A stretch of DNA of 64,000 nt, taken from positions 558,001-622,000 of the forward strand of contig NZ_JAHTBN010000002.1 in assembly GCF_019166065.1 (NCBI RefSeq), in the 5' to 3' direction. The notes below the pieces were generated by a model. That model was not told the DNA's origin. It saw only the letters and a list, made by a program, of their open reading frames with translations, and made no database searches. The DNA comes from Candidimonas humi (GTDB lineage: Bacteria; Pseudomonadota; Gammaproteobacteria; Burkholderiales; Burkholderiaceae_B). Made by a program: the position numbers and the translations under genes. Numbering within the stretch: position 1 is the first letter of the stretch; each line of letters starts with the position of its first letter. This document shows, in pieces, positions 16,166 through 26,057 of the stretch.

Positions 16166-18646
16166 ATGATGATTATTAAAAAAATTGTGAGCAATTTATT
16201 AAACAAGCAACACTCCAGCCTTTACGGAAGGCTTGCCGTCGCCTGTGTGCTGGTTTTATCGATATTGATCATAGGAGTTAACCCATTCAAGCAGGTTTTG
16301 GCGCCGATGGATTTGATGCATACCGTCCAGGGATGGGGCAAAGGGGACGGAGCCGTGGTGAATCCCGAGCGGTCAGATATTTTGGATTTTTATCTCCCCC
16401 GATGGCGCTATTTTCGATGGGAGATTCGGAAAGAACACCGGATACCCATATGGAATCCAATCGCTGAAGATGGGTCGTACGGGATCCAAGAGCCTTCGCA
16501 GTTTGGGATTAATCTTCCATTTCTGGTATATGCGTTGTGGCCTGATGAGCCCTCCGGATACACACTTGCAATTATTGGGAATTTCCTTTTTGGGGCCTTG
16601 GGCGCATATCTTCTGTTGGTCTTTATGTTTGGAAGCCGATGTGCTGCAATTTTTGGGGCAATAACATTTGCATTTTCCGGCTTCAACATCGCGTGGGCTT
16701 ACTGGCCACATGCAGTGACCAATGCTTGTATTCCTTGGGTGCTTGCCTCAATACTTAGGTATTGGCAAGAAGGTAAGTTGCGTTGGTCATTTATTTTTAT
16801 GGCAAGTGTGTTCTTGCTTGGAGTGGGGGGATTCCCTTTCGTGTCCCTGCTTGGCTGTTTCTCGGCAACTGCATTCGTATTGGTGCTTCTGGTGAGCGCC
16901 ATAAGAAATGGAGAGATGTCTAGGGTTTACTGGCGGAGACTTGCCTGTTTGGCTATTGCTGGGATTGGGGCAATAGCTTTGGCAGCGCCCGGCTTGAATT
17001 TGCTCCTTGGTACGCTCAATCACACTGATCTAACGTATCGGGCTGGGGGAACGATGTTAAGCAGTGAAGATCTGCTGCATCTAATAGGAGTAGATTCTGG
17101 CTCTCGTATTACTGTTGAGAAGACTTTTTTCTGTGGAACATTGGCGGCTATTTTTTCCATTTTCTCATTTTTATTGATATATTGGCGGCCAAATAAGAAT
17201 GCCATGCTGGGTGGGCTGATTGTGTTATTTGTCCTCGCTACAGCATATGGGATGGCACCGGATGATATAGTGCAGCACATTCCATTTTTTGATATGAATC
17301 CCTGGAGTCGAGTAGGAGCATTGATAGGCCTAGCCTTTGCGATATTATCCGCTTACTTCTTATCGTTCGTCATGGGCCGCCTTCGAGAAGGAAAATGGTA
17401 TGTGTATGGGTTGTTGGCATATTCATTTGCATTAATATTCCAAACGGGGCAACTTGCGTATCAATTCGGCATATATAATAGTAAGCCTTTAAGGAGTGAT
17501 TTTCTTCCTTCATCCTCATCCATAAGTTATCTGGCAAAAAACCTCAAGCCTCTACAGAGTGTTGTGGCAGATGGCAGCTTTCTTTTTTCTGGCACATTGG
17601 GTAATTATCGTATCCCGGAGCTTTTAGGGCATGGGTTCAGGACGAAATCGCAGCAGCAAGTCATAGAGAGAATCGCCCCGCTTTCACAAGCCTCTGAGAC
17701 GGCATCATTGGTGGATTGTGCAAATATTGTTCCTGGCGAAATGGATGCGATTTACGCAGGGGTGCGATTTTATGCTGTTAAGTCCCCTTGCGTGTTGTCG
17801 GTTTTTCAGATATCGGGGCCGGAGCATAAACCGTCTCCAGACCTAAATAATGGGCCTTTAAGGGGTCGAATCGTAGTTGATAAGGATCTGATTGTAAATT
17901 ACATTCGCATATTGCTTGCGACTTATAACCAGGTTTATTCCGGCTATGACGTAAAGTTTGAGCTATATAAGGGTGCTGATAAAGTGGCTCATTCGATGCT
18001 TGCCGCGTCGGATGTTTCTGATAATCAATATGGCCAATTTGATTTTCCTGCGCAGATTGAACTGACTCCTGGCTCTTATGATTACACAATTTCTCTAGAG
18101 AAAGCAAAAAATAGTAGCCCATTGAGTGTGTGGATGGTGCCATCTTTAAAAGGGATGTCATATATGGCGGACGGGGAACGATACTCCGGAGCCCCCGATA
18201 TGTCATTCAATAGAATCAGGAAATTTAAGAATCATCCAAAAATATTTTTCCATAATGGAGTTCAAATTATTGAAAACCCGGAGGTTAAGGGTAGCGGCTA
18301 TTATGTAGCTTCTATGGACGGGCTCCCGGAGGCGGTATATTCTGACGTGAGCTTGCTGAAATATTCTCCTGATGATTTTGATCTGCTTTATTCGGGTGGC
18401 AATAAGGGGTGGGTTGTCGCTCCAATGAGATACTTGAAAGGCTGGAGGGCGGAGATAAATGGCCGTCCTGCCAGCATGTCGCTATTTCGTGGTTTGTTTC
18501 CTGCTGTATATGTATCAGGAGCAACAAAGGTCAGGTTTTATTATCACCCTATAGGCTTCTACGTTATGGGTGAAATTTGTTTGGGCATTCTGTTTATGTG
18601 TTTTGCTTTATTATTTCTTTTCCGGGAAAAAAATAAGTATCGGTGA
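16166..18646 (+). CDS. YfhO-type multi-pass membrane protein (putative GT-C glycosyltransferase)
   Basis: 826 residues with 11-13 hydrophobic segments in the first half and one at the C-terminus, separated by a large extracytoplasmic domain (roughly residues 440-790). The first loop after the N-terminal segment carries ERSDILDFYLPRWRYFRWEI and HRIPIWNP, the acidic-then-WNP pattern of YfhO proteins, which resemble GT-C enzymes using polyprenyl-phosphate sugars. The gene is AT-rich compared with the flanks. With the upstream GtrB-like GT2 it may form a system that adds a side-branch sugar in the periplasm; this is inference from context. Confidence 0.75.
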   Translation: MMIIKKIVSNLLNKQHSSLYGRLAVACVLVLSILIIGVNPFKQVLAPMDLMHTVQGWGKGDGAVVNPERSDILDFYLPRWRYFRWEIRKEHRIPIWNPIAEDGSYGIQEPSQFGINLPFLVYALWPDEPSGYTLAIIGNFLFGALGAYLLLVFMFGSRCAAIFGAITFAFSGFNIAWAYWPHAVTNACIPWVLASILRYWQEGKLRWSFIFMASVFLLGVGGFPFVSLLGCFSATAFVLVLLVSAIRNGEMSRVYWRRLACLAIAGIGAIALAAPGLNLLLGTLNHTDLTYRAGGTMLSSEDLLHLIGVDSGSRITVEKTFFCGTLAAIFSIFSFLLIYWRPNKNAMLGGLIVLFVLATAYGMAPDDIVQHIPFFDMNPWSRVGALIGLAFAILSAYFLSFVMGRLREGKWYVYGLLAYSFALIFQTGQLAYQFGIYNSKPLRSDFLPSSSSISYLAKNLKPLQSVVADGSFLFSGTLGNYRIPELLGHGFRTKSQQQVIERIAPLSQASETASLVDCANIVPGEMDAIYAGVRFYAVKSPCVLSVFQISGPEHKPSPDLNNGPLRGRIVVDKDLIVNYIRILLATYNQVYSGYDVKFELYKGADKVAHSMLAASDVSDNQYGQFDFPAQIELTPGSYDYTISLEKAKNSSPLSVWMVPSLKGMSYMADGERYSGAPDMSFNRIRKFKNHPKIFFHNGVQIIENPEVKGSGYYVASMDGLPEAVYSDVSLLKYSPDDFDLLYSGGNKGWVVAPMRYLKGWRAEINGRPASMSLFRGLFPAVYVSGATKVRFYYHPIGFYVMGEICLGILFMCFALLFLFREKNKYR

Positions 18647-19081
18647 GTGTGCAAGGATGCCCCTTTTTTTTAAGTGCCGCTGGATAAGGGTGAGTCCGTG
18701 AATTGGGCAAAGTTTCAGGCGCATGGACTGAGGTGTGTGTTAGCGGGCACATATGTGGATTGTTAATAAGGTGTATGGGCCGGATCAAGGCAGGAGTATG
18801 GACACTGCTCGATCTCTTCCTTGAGAAGTAGGCACTGCTTGGCGATGGTAGCGTGCTCGTGGGAATGGGCCTGTGTGCAGACGGCGTGTATTACCGGTTT
18901 GGTAAGTGCTTTTCCGGTTAGATAGGGAATCTCCATGCGGATTAGCCCTGCCCGGCAATTTGTTTGCGAGGACAGGCACAGTGCCGCAGGCCGGATTGGC
19001 GTGCTTATGTTGCCCCTTGATCGTTCATAACAAGTAGTTATTCGACACCCTTTCATACCGCGCGGCGTTGTAACATGACGA

Positions 19082-19101
19082 CAATTAACGGTTGTTAATT
19101 G
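19082..19101. promoter_or_regulatory. Perfect inverted repeat upstream of rmlBDAC
   Basis: CAATTAAC, the spacer GGTT and GTTAATTG form an eight-base perfect palindrome with a four-base spacer, about 130 bases before the rmlB start. It is AT-rich and looks like a dimeric regulator site; the protein is unknown. Confidence 0.5.
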
Positions 19102-19106
19102 CTGCG

Positions 19107-19125
19107 ACGCACCAAAATGGTGCGT
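19107..19125. promoter_or_regulatory. NtrC-like palindrome upstream of rmlBDAC
   Basis: ACGCACCA, AAA, TGGTGCGT form a perfect eight-base inverted repeat. The core GCACCA-N3-TGGTGC fits the known enterobacterial NtrC site pattern (GCAC...GGTGC). About 50 bases downstream GG (19174-19175) and GC (19186-19187) are separated by ten bases, the invariant spacing of a sigma-54 promoter, though the rest of that match is weak. Binding by NtrC is inference. Confidence 0.45.
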
Positions 19126-19228
19126 TGATGCATGCGCTGAGCAGACAAGCCCACTACAATAGGCATCGCCACAGGCATGCCCGTAGCAAGTCCGGCGTAG
19201 GCTTCTCGCCAACTAGAGCAATACTCTT

Positions 19229-20299
19229 ATGACTATATTCGTGACCGGCGGTGCCGGCTTCATAGGCTCGAACTTCGTTCTGGACTGGTTCGCGCAAAGC
19301 AATGAAACTGTCATCAACCTTGACAGGCTGACCTATGCCGGCAATCTACAGAGCCTGGCTCGCTTGGAAGGCCAGTCTGCGCATATTTTTGTGCGGGGCA
19401 ACATTGGTGACGCAGCTCTGACCACCCAGCTGCTTGCCCAGTATCAGCCCCGCGCCGTGGTCAATTTTGCTGCGGAGAGCCATGTGGATCGCTCTATCCA
19501 TGGCCCTGAAGATTTCATTCAAACCAATATTGTCGGCACGTTCCACTTGCTGGAGTCGGTGCGCGCTTACTGGAATGGCTTGGAGGACGAGGCTAAGGCG
19601 GGTTTCCGCTTCCTGCATGTGTCCACTGACGAGGTCTATGGGTCTCTGGGCAAGGGTGATGCCGCGTTCAGCGAAACTCATCGTTATGAGCCCAATAGCC
19701 CTTACTCGGCTAGCAAGGCAGCTAGTGACCATTTGGTACGGGCCTACCACCATACCTATGGCTTGCCGGTGCTGACCACCAATTGTTCCAACAATTACGG
19801 TCCCTATCATTTTCCGGAAAAACTGATTCCGTTGATGATCGTCAACGCCTTGGCCGGTAAGCCCCTGCCCGTCTATGGCGATGGTCAGCAGATTCGTGAT
19901 TGGCTGTATGTGAAGGATCACTGCAGCGCCATACGCCGCGTGCTTGAAGCCGGGCAGCTGGGCGAGGTATACAACGTGGGGGGCTGGAACGAAAAGCCGA
20001 ACATCGAGATCGTTCACACCGTCTGTGGGTTGCTGGACGAACTACGGCCCCGCTCGGACGGCAAGAGCTACCAAGAACAGATCACGTTCGTCACAGACCG
20101 GCCTGGTCATGACCGCCGCTACGCCATTGACGCTCGCAAACTCGAACGCGAGTTGGGCTGGAAGCCAGCTGAAACCTTCGAGACGGGCATCCGTAAGACG
20201 GTGCAATGGTATCTGGATAACCAGGACTGGGTAAAGGCCGTACAAACCGGCTCCTACCGCGATTGGGTCGAGCAAAACTACAGCCGACGCTCCGCATGA
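19229..20299 (+). CDS. rmlB: dTDP-glucose 4,6-dehydratase
   Basis: A 356-residue short-chain dehydrogenase/reductase that converts dTDP-glucose to dTDP-4-keto-6-deoxyglucose, step two of dTDP-L-rhamnose synthesis. It has the NAD motif [11 protein letters not shown] at the N-terminus, [10 protein letters not shown], the [10 protein letters not shown] segment and the [10 protein letters not shown] catalytic tyrosine/lysine, then [19 protein letters not shown]. It heads an operon in which each gene overlaps or nearly touches the next; its TGA overlaps the rmlD ATG. Confidence 0.97.
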   Translation: MTIFVTGGAGFIGSNFVLDWFAQSNETVINLDRLTYAGNLQSLARLEGQSAHIFVRGNIGDAALTTQLLAQYQPRAVVNFAAESHVDRSIHGPEDFIQTNIVGTFHLLESVRAYWNGLEDEAKAGFRFLHVSTDEVYGSLGKGDAAFSETHRYEPNSPYSASKAASDHLVRAYHHTYGLPVLTTNCSNNYGPYHFPEKLIPLMIVNALAGKPLPVYGDGQQIRDWLYVKDHCSAIRRVLEAGQLGEVYNVGGWNEKPNIEIVHTVCGLLDELRPRSDGKSYQEQITFVTDRPGHDRRYAIDARKLERELGWKPAETFETGIRKTVQWYLDNQDWVKAVQTGSYRDWVEQNYSRRSA

Positions 20300-21186
20300 A
20301 AATACTGCTTTTGGGAAAAAGCGGCCAGTTGGGATGGGAATTGCAACGCAGCCTGGCGCCGCTGGGTGAGCTGATCGCCTTGGGTCGCGACAACCCGGGC
20401 GGGGACTATACCCGTCTCGACGAGGTCCGGTGTACTGTGCGCGACATCGCCCCAGATGTCATCGTGAATGCTGGGGCCCACACTGCGGTAGACAAGGCTG
20501 AAAGTGAGCCCGGCCTAGCCCGGCAACTGAACACCCTGGCTCCCGCTATGCTGGCGGCCGAAGCCCAACGCCTCGGGGCGTGGATGGTGCACTACTCCAC
20601 CGACTATGTCTTCGACGGTAGCGGCAGTACCCCCTGGGCGGAAACCGATACAGTCAATCCACTCAGCGTTTATGGTCGTACCAAAGCGGAAAGTGAGGTC
20701 GCGATCCAGCAGGTGGGCTGCCGGCATCTCGTGTTTCGCACCAGTTGGGTATATGCTGCGCGCGGCGGCAACTTCGCCAAAACCATGCTGCGCCTGGGCA
20801 AGGAGCGAGATGGGCTGACTGTAATTGACGACCAGATAGGCGCGCCAACCGGGGCCGACTTACTGGCCGATGTCACAGCCCATGCTTTGCGCATCGCGTG
20901 GCACAGGCCGGAAGTGGCGGGCCTGTACCATCTGGTGGCCAGTGGCGAAACTTCCTGGTATGGCTACGCGAGCTATGTGCTGAATACGGCTCGCAAATAT
21001 GGTGTGGAACTGAAGGTGGCTCCAGGCGCCATCAAGCCCGTGCCAACTACCGCCTTCCCTACCCCTGCCGAACGGCCCCGGAATTCGCGCTTGAACACCC
21101 GCAAATTACAAACTGCGTTTGGCCTTACCCTGCCTCCTTGGCAAACGGGCGTTGCCCGCATGTTGGCAGAAATCCTAGAGAAATAA
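20296..21186 (+). CDS. rmlD: dTDP-4-dehydrorhamnose reductase
   Basis: The last enzyme of dTDP-L-rhamnose synthesis, 296 residues, reducing dTDP-4-keto-L-rhamnose with NAD(P)[18 protein letters not shown] is the nucleotide-binding turn, [11 protein letters not shown] and YGRTKAESE carry the catalytic Thr-Tyr-Lys set, and [17 protein letters not shown] follows as usual. The ATG at 20296 overlaps the rmlB stop (ATGA), so translation is probably coupled. A diverged second copy lies at 50572-51465. Confidence 0.95.
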   Translation: MKILLLGKSGQLGWELQRSLAPLGELIALGRDNPGGDYTRLDEVRCTVRDIAPDVIVNAGAHTAVDKAESEPGLARQLNTLAPAMLAAEAQRLGAWMVHYSTDYVFDGSGSTPWAETDTVNPLSVYGRTKAESEVAIQQVGCRHLVFRTSWVYAARGGNFAKTMLRLGKERDGLTVIDDQIGAPTGADLLADVTAHALRIAWHRPEVAGLYHLVASGETSWYGYASYVLNTARKYGVELKVAPGAIKPVPTTAFPTPAERPRNSRLNTRKLQTAFGLTLPPWQTGVARMLAEILEK

Positions 21187-21189
21187 AGC

Positions 21190-22077
21190 ATGACACAACG
21201 CAAAGGCATTATCCTGGCCGGAGGCTCCGGTACCCGCCTGCATCCTGCCACACTGGCCGTCAGCAAGCAGCTACTGCCCGTGTACGACAAGCCTATGGTG
21301 TACTACCCTCTGTCCACCTTGATGTTGGCAGGCATACGCGACATCCTGATCATATCCACCCCGCAAGACACGCCCCGCTTCGAACAATTGCTGGGTGATG
21401 GCAGTCAATGGGGCTTGAATCTGCAATATGCTGTGCAGCCTAGCCCGGACGGTCTCGCGCAAGCCTTTATTATTGGCGCGGACTTCGTGGGCGGTGCCCC
21501 TTCCGCGTTGGTGCTGGGCGACAATATTTTCTACGGACACGACTTTCACAAGCTGTTAGGTAGTGCGATGCAGCGAGATGACGGTGCCAGCGTGTTCGCC
21601 TACCATGTGCACGACCCCGAACGTTACGGCGTGGCAGAATTCAACCAAGAGGGCAAAGTGCTTTCTTTGGAAGAGAAGCCCGCCAAGCCCAAATCCAATT
21701 ATGCTGTAACCGGGCTGTATTTCTATGACAATCAGGTCACGGGCCTTGCGAAAGGCTTGAAGCCGTCCGCTCGGGGCGAACTGGAGATCACAGACCTGAA
21801 CCGCTTGTACTTGGAGCAGGGCAAATTGAACGTCGAAATCATGGGCCGCGGCTACGCTTGGCTGGATACCGGCACGCACGAGTCCCTGCTGGAGGCCGGC
21901 CAGTTCATTGCCACCTTGGAGAATCGCCAGGGCTTGAAAGTGGCTTGCCCCGAAGAAATCGCGTTCCGCCAGCGGTGGATCGATGCAGAGCAGGTCAAGA
22001 AGTTGGCCAAACCGTTGAGCAAGAACGGTTACGGAAAGTATTTGATGCAGATCGTCAAGGAGGCCAAGCACCAATGA
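21190..22077 (+). CDS. rmlA: Glucose-1-phosphate thymidylyltransferase
   Basis: A 295-residue nucleotidyltransferase making dTDP-glucose from dTTP and glucose 1-phosphate, the first and feedback-regulated step of rhamnose synthesis. It shows [35 protein letters not shown], the metal-binding LGDNIFYG and the long-form C-terminus [16 protein letters not shown]. It begins three bases after rmlD and its TGA overlaps the rmlC ATG. Confidence 0.97.
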   Translation: MTQRKGIILAGGSGTRLHPATLAVSKQLLPVYDKPMVYYPLSTLMLAGIRDILIISTPQDTPRFEQLLGDGSQWGLNLQYAVQPSPDGLAQAFIIGADFVGGAPSALVLGDNIFYGHDFHKLLGSAMQRDDGASVFAYHVHDPERYGVAEFNQEGKVLSLEEKPAKPKSNYAVTGLYFYDNQVTGLAKGLKPSARGELEITDLNRLYLEQGKLNVEIMGRGYAWLDTGTHESLLEAGQFIATLENRQGLKVACPEEIAFRQRWIDAEQVKKLAKPLSKNGYGKYLMQIVKEAKHQ

Positions 22078-22619
22078 AAGCTACCCGACTCACGATTCCT
22101 GATGTCATCCTGTTTGAGCCCAAAGTCTTCGGGGACGACCGTGGTTTCTTCTTTGAGAGCTTCAACCACACGAGATTTGAAGAGGCAGTGGGCCGTAAAG
22201 TTACCTTTGCCCAAGACAATCATTCTAAATCAACCAAGAATGTACTACGGGGCTTGCACTACCAGATTCAACAACCGCAGGGAAAACTTGTGAGAGTTGT
22301 GGTGGGTGAAGTATTTGACGTGGCGGTAGATATACGCAAAAGTTCGCCAAACTTTGGTAAATGGGTGGGTGAACTGCTAAGTGCCGAAAATAAGAAACAG
22401 CTTTGGGTGCCAGAAGGGTTCGCCCATGGTTTTGTGGTCCTTTCTGATGCTGCCGAGTTCCTCTATAAGGCCACTAACTATTACGCCCCCGAGTTTGAGC
22501 GAGGTATTTGCTGGAACGATAGTGATATAGGCATCGATTGGAAACTATCCACACCGCCTATCCTGTCTCTCAAGGATCAAAACGCCATACGGTTAAAAGA
22601 TGCTGAGGTGTTTAGCTGA
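22074..22619 (+). CDS. rmlC: dTDP-4-dehydrorhamnose 3,5-epimerase
   Basis: A 181-residue cupin-fold epimerase of the rhamnose pathway. The start at 22074 overlaps the rmlA stop and has AAGGAGG at 22058-22064; a longer frame upstream is only a shadow inside rml[39 protein letters not shown] with the catalytic histidine, and [15 protein letters not shown] are family signatures. Its stop overlaps the ATG of the ABC-transporter permease, tying rhamnose supply to glycan export in one transcript. Confidence 0.95.
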   Translation: MKATRLTIPDVILFEPKVFGDDRGFFFESFNHTRFEEAVGRKVTFAQDNHSKSTKNVLRGLHYQIQQPQGKLVRVVVGEVFDVAVDIRKSSPNFGKWVGELLSAENKKQLWVPEGFAHGFVVLSDAAEFLYKATNYYAPEFERGICWNDSDIGIDWKLSTPPILSLKDQNAIRLKDAEVFS

Positions 22620-23437
22620 TGCAAAGCTTTCGTGTGTCTCCGGGAGCAATGCTGGAGAGCCTGATAAAAAACAGAAGGCTAATCTTGGCGCTTACCAAGC
22701 GCGAGGTCATAGGGCGTTACCGAGGCTCTGCCTTGGGAATTTTGTGGTCATTATTCAACCCTATTTTCATGTTGGCGGTATACACCTTTGTCTTTAGCAT
22801 AGTATTCCGGGCAAAGTGGGGAGGGGGTAATCAAACTCAGACGGAATTTGCCCTAGTTTTATTTGCGGGCCTTATCGTATTCAATTTGTTTGCTGAGTGT
22901 TTCAATCGTGCTCCTACTTTGATCATCTCAAACGCCAACTATGTAAAGAAAGTGGTATTCCCTCTTGAGGTGCTGCCTTGGGTGGCTTTAGGGTCTTCAT
23001 TATTTCATGCTCTAGTGAGCGTCGTGGTTTGGCTACTGTTTTATATCTTTGTCGTCGGTATTCCTCATTGGACTGTGCTGCTGACTCCTTTGGTTTTGGT
23101 CCCAATGATTCTTTTTACCGTAGGGGTAAGCTGGCTCCTTGCGTCTTTGGGCGTATATCTCCGGGATGTCGGCCAGATTGTCGGGATTTTGACTACGGTA
23201 TTGATGTTTGTGTCCCCGATATTTTTCCCAATTAGTGCTCTGCCAGCCAAGTTGCAGCCACTGCTTTCGTTGAATCCTCTGGCCTCGCCAATAGCGCAGA
23301 TCCGCGATGTGCTGTATTGGGGTGTAATTCCGAATCCTATGCACTATGTTGCCTACCTTGTTGGTGCAGCCGTTATTGCATGCTTAGGGTTTGCGTGGTT
23401 TCAAAAAACGAGGAAGGGCTTTGCGGACGTACTCTAG
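22619..23437 (+). CDS. wzm: ABC-2 polysaccharide export permease (Wzm)
   Basis: A 272-residue inner-membrane protein with about six hydrophobic segments, of the ABC-2 family that exports O-antigen or capsule. ALTKREVIGRYRGSALGILW is the typical cytoplasmic N-terminal segment, and LNPLASPIAQIRDVLYWG near the C-terminus is characteristic of Wzm/KpsM proteins. It overlaps the rmlC stop by one base and is followed by the ATPase gene. Together with Wzt it would export a completed undecaprenyl-linked chain. Confidence 0.93.
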   Translation: MQSFRVSPGAMLESLIKNRRLILALTKREVIGRYRGSALGILWSLFNPIFMLAVYTFVFSIVFRAKWGGGNQTQTEFALVLFAGLIVFNLFAECFNRAPTLIISNANYVKKVVFPLEVLPWVALGSSLFHALVSVVVWLLFYIFVVGIPHWTVLLTPLVLVPMILFTVGVSWLLASLGVYLRDVGQIVGILTTVLMFVSPIFFPISALPAKLQPLLSLNPLASPIAQIRDVLYWGVIPNPMHYVAYLVGAAVIACLGFAWFQKTRKGFADVL

Positions 23438-23448
23438 GATCTTCTGAA

Positions 23449-24846
23449 ATGGTGCTTCCTGTAACAGAGACCCACGGAGATGCAGATTCGCATGCCTCCG
23501 CCGCTCCGATCGCGATTCGGGTTTCCAATCTTAGTAAATGCTATCCGATCTATACATCGCCAAAAGATCGCTTGCTGCAAATGTTCTTGAGGAGTAGGAA
23601 GGCACTATATAAAGAGTTCTGGGCATTGCGTGATGTTTCGTTTACGGTGAGGAGGGGGGAGACTGTCGCTATCATTGGCCGCAATGGGTCAGGCAAGTCC
23701 ACCTTGCTGCAGATGATATGCGGAACTCTTAATCCTTCATCTGGGGAGGTTGAAGTAACGGGAAAAGTCGCGGCACTGCTTGAACTGGGGGCCGGCTTCA
23801 ACCCCGAATTTACCGGCAGAGAGAACGTCTATATGGCAGCATCTCTGTATGGCTTGACCAACGATCAGATTGACTTGCGATTCGAAAAGATCGCTACCTT
23901 TGCTGATATTGGGGAGCATCTGGACGAACCGGTTAAGACTTACTCCAGCGGCATGTATGTACGGTTGGCGTTTGCAGTTATCGCGCATGTCGACGCAGAT
24001 ATACTCATTGTGGATGAAGCTCTATCCGTGGGGGATGCTGTTTTCACGCAGAAATGCATGCGTTTCATCCGGGAGTTTCAGAAAAAGGGCACATTATTGT
24101 TTGTGAGCCATGATATGAGCTCTGTGTTGAATCTCTGTAAAAGGGCAATTTGGCTGGGTAATGGCAATATCGTTCAGGCAGGTCCCGCAAAAGAGATTGC
24201 TGAGGCCTATCTACAGTACACATTACAGCAAGTGTATGGTGAAGGCGCGGAGCTCACTGCTATTCAACCCGCGTCGGGCTCAGGTGAGCCGCATCAAGAG
24301 GAAGAAGACCTGCCTGTAAATCATGAAGCCCAAGTGCCCCCCATTCTCAATTACGAGTCTCAGGTAGCGCTACAAGACAACTTGGCTCGCGCAAATGGTT
24401 GGAAGAGCGGCGCCGCGGAGATCACTGCAGTCGGCTTAGCGCGAGAGGACGGCAGCCCACAGACGGTCTTTCACGGTGGGGAGCGTGTGAGGTTGTCAAT
24501 CACGGCGGTATCAAAAGAGGGTTTGGATCGCCCAATATTGGGTTTCTTAGTTCGAGACCGCCTCGGCCAGGATTTGTTTGGGGAAAATACTTTACCTTTC
24601 ACCTCATCCAACACTATTGCCGTTGAGGCTGGACAGTTTTTTTGCGGTGAATTTGTCTTTACGCTTCCTATGCTGCCAAACGGCCAGTATTCGGTTATGG
24701 TGTCTGTAGCAGATGGGGATTTATACAATAATGTCCAGCATCATTGGCTGCATGACGCACTAATATTGAATGTATCTTCCAGCAAGATACGCTGGGGATT
24801 GATCGGTATCCCGTTTGAAAAAGTATCATTGAAAACCACGTCATGA
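23449..24846 (+). CDS. wzt: ABC polysaccharide export ATPase with C-terminal substrate domain (Wzt)
   Basis: A 465-residue ATPase. Residues 1-260 are the nucleotide-binding domain: Walker A GRNGSGKSTLL, signature YSSGMYVRLAFAV, Walker B ILIVDEALSVGD and the H-loop FVSHDMSS. Residues from about 310 form a beta-rich domain (AEITAVGLAREDG, HGGERVRLSITAVS, FLVRDRLGQDLFGENT) matching Wzt C-terminal domains, which in E. coli O8/O9a bind the capped non-reducing end of the O-antigen. A Glu-rich linker separates the two. The ATG at 23449 was preferred because upstream codons lie inside wzm. Its stop overlaps the next ATG. Confidence 0.93.
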   Translation: MVLPVTETHGDADSHASAAPIAIRVSNLSKCYPIYTSPKDRLLQMFLRSRKALYKEFWALRDVSFTVRRGETVAIIGRNGSGKSTLLQMICGTLNPSSGEVEVTGKVAALLELGAGFNPEFTGRENVYMAASLYGLTNDQIDLRFEKIATFADIGEHLDEPVKTYSSGMYVRLAFAVIAHVDADILIVDEALSVGDAVFTQKCMRFIREFQKKGTLLFVSHDMSSVLNLCKRAIWLGNGNIVQAGPAKEIAEAYLQYTLQQVYGEGAELTAIQPASGSGEPHQEEEDLPVNHEAQVPPILNYESQVALQDNLARANGWKSGAAEITAVGLAREDGSPQTVFHGGERVRLSITAVSKEGLDRPILGFLVRDRLGQDLFGENTLPFTSSNTIAVEAGQFFCGEFVFTLPMLPNGQYSVMVSVADGDLYNNVQHHWLHDALILNVSSSKIRWGLIGIPFEKVSLKTTS

Positions 24847-26057
24847 AGAGTCTTCTGCAGCTTTACCAAGAGCATCACGGGAATACGTCTGATAAATGGG
24901 GTATATATTTATCCGAATACGATCGGCTTTTCTCTTCATATAGAGAGTCGCCCCTAAGCTTGCTGGAAATTGGCGTGCAAAATGGTGGGTCTCTGGAAAT
25001 ATGGGGAGAGTACTTCGGACAGGCTAAGGCTATAGTCGGGTGTGATATAAACCCGGATTGTGGCAAGTTGAAATATGTCGATCCTAAGATATCCTTAATT
25101 GTCGGGGACGCAAATACGGATGAGAGTGAGCGCCAGATACTCGCCCATGCCGGGAAATTCGACCTGATAATAGACGATGGGTCGCACACATCGGGCGATA
25201 TCGTACGCACATTCGCACGGTATTTTCAGCACTTATCCGATGGCGGCCTGTTTGTCGTGGAGGACTTGCATTGCAGTTATTGGCAAGAATTTGATGGGGG
25301 GCTTTATGACCCTTATTCGTCAATAAGTTTCTTTAAGCAGTTGGTGGATGTAGTCAATTACGAGCATTGGGGAGTGGAGAAAAAGCCTGATGATGTGCTG
25401 GAGGTTTTTTTAAAGCATTTTGGCTGCGCCATCGAACGAGAATTGCTATCTCGGATACATTCAATCGAATTTATCAATTCTTTATGTGTTATTCGACGAG
25501 CTCCAGCTCAAGAAAATCTGTTGGGCCATCGGTACATTGTGGGCGAAGAGGAAAACGTCGTTAAGATCAAAGGTGTGGCGCCACTTAGCAGTAAGCAGGC
25601 AACGCTTCCCCAGATAAATAATCCTTGGACTGCTCGAGCCTTTCATCCTATGGAAGAGGTTGAGCGGCAGCGTACTCAGATTGTGGAGCAAGAGGGTCGG
25701 CTGAGGAGCTATGCGCAAGACTTGGCGATGCTGCGTGAGGCCAATTCTGGCCAAGAGCAAGAAATCCGCCATTTGACAGAGACGGTGTCGGCGCAGGAAT
25801 TGCAGGCCAACGAGCACAGGCGGGCGATTGAAAGCCTGTCTGTAGAGATACACACATTACGTCATTCAAGAAGCTGGAGAATCACAGCGCCGTTACGCTG
25901 GCCGATGGACCAAGCCAGAAGGGCAAAGCGAGTTCTGTCTGCGGTGAAATCAGGGATTAACCGGGTCGGAGGGGTAAAGTATGCCGCAGCGAAAGCCTGG
26001 GGTGTGTATAGAAATGAAGGCCTTGCAACTTTAAAAAGTAAACTAAAGGCCAATGCT
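24843..26057 (+). repeat. 1,215-base direct repeat, copy 1 (MT/coiled-coil module)
   Basis: The first 1,215 bases of this gene recur at 27952-29166 with no gaps. By eye there are 12 differences: four in the first 45 bases, none from 24888 to 25801 (914 bases), and eight in the last 256. Beyond 26057 the genes are unrelated. Confidence 0.95.

Larger units (their letters stand above)
18647..19228. other. 580-base intergenic region upstream of rmlBDAC
   Basis: No gene is recognised here. The last 150 bases hold two adjacent perfect inverted repeats and a possible sigma-54-type promoter, listed separately. The first part contains a run of eight or nine T (18664-18672) after YfhO but without a clear stem. 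Confidence 0.4.

Noticed and set aside
21858-22073. An N-terminal extension of rmlC
   Set aside because: It lies inside rmlA in another frame; the ATG at 22074 has a strong ribosome-binding site and gives the usual RmlC length.
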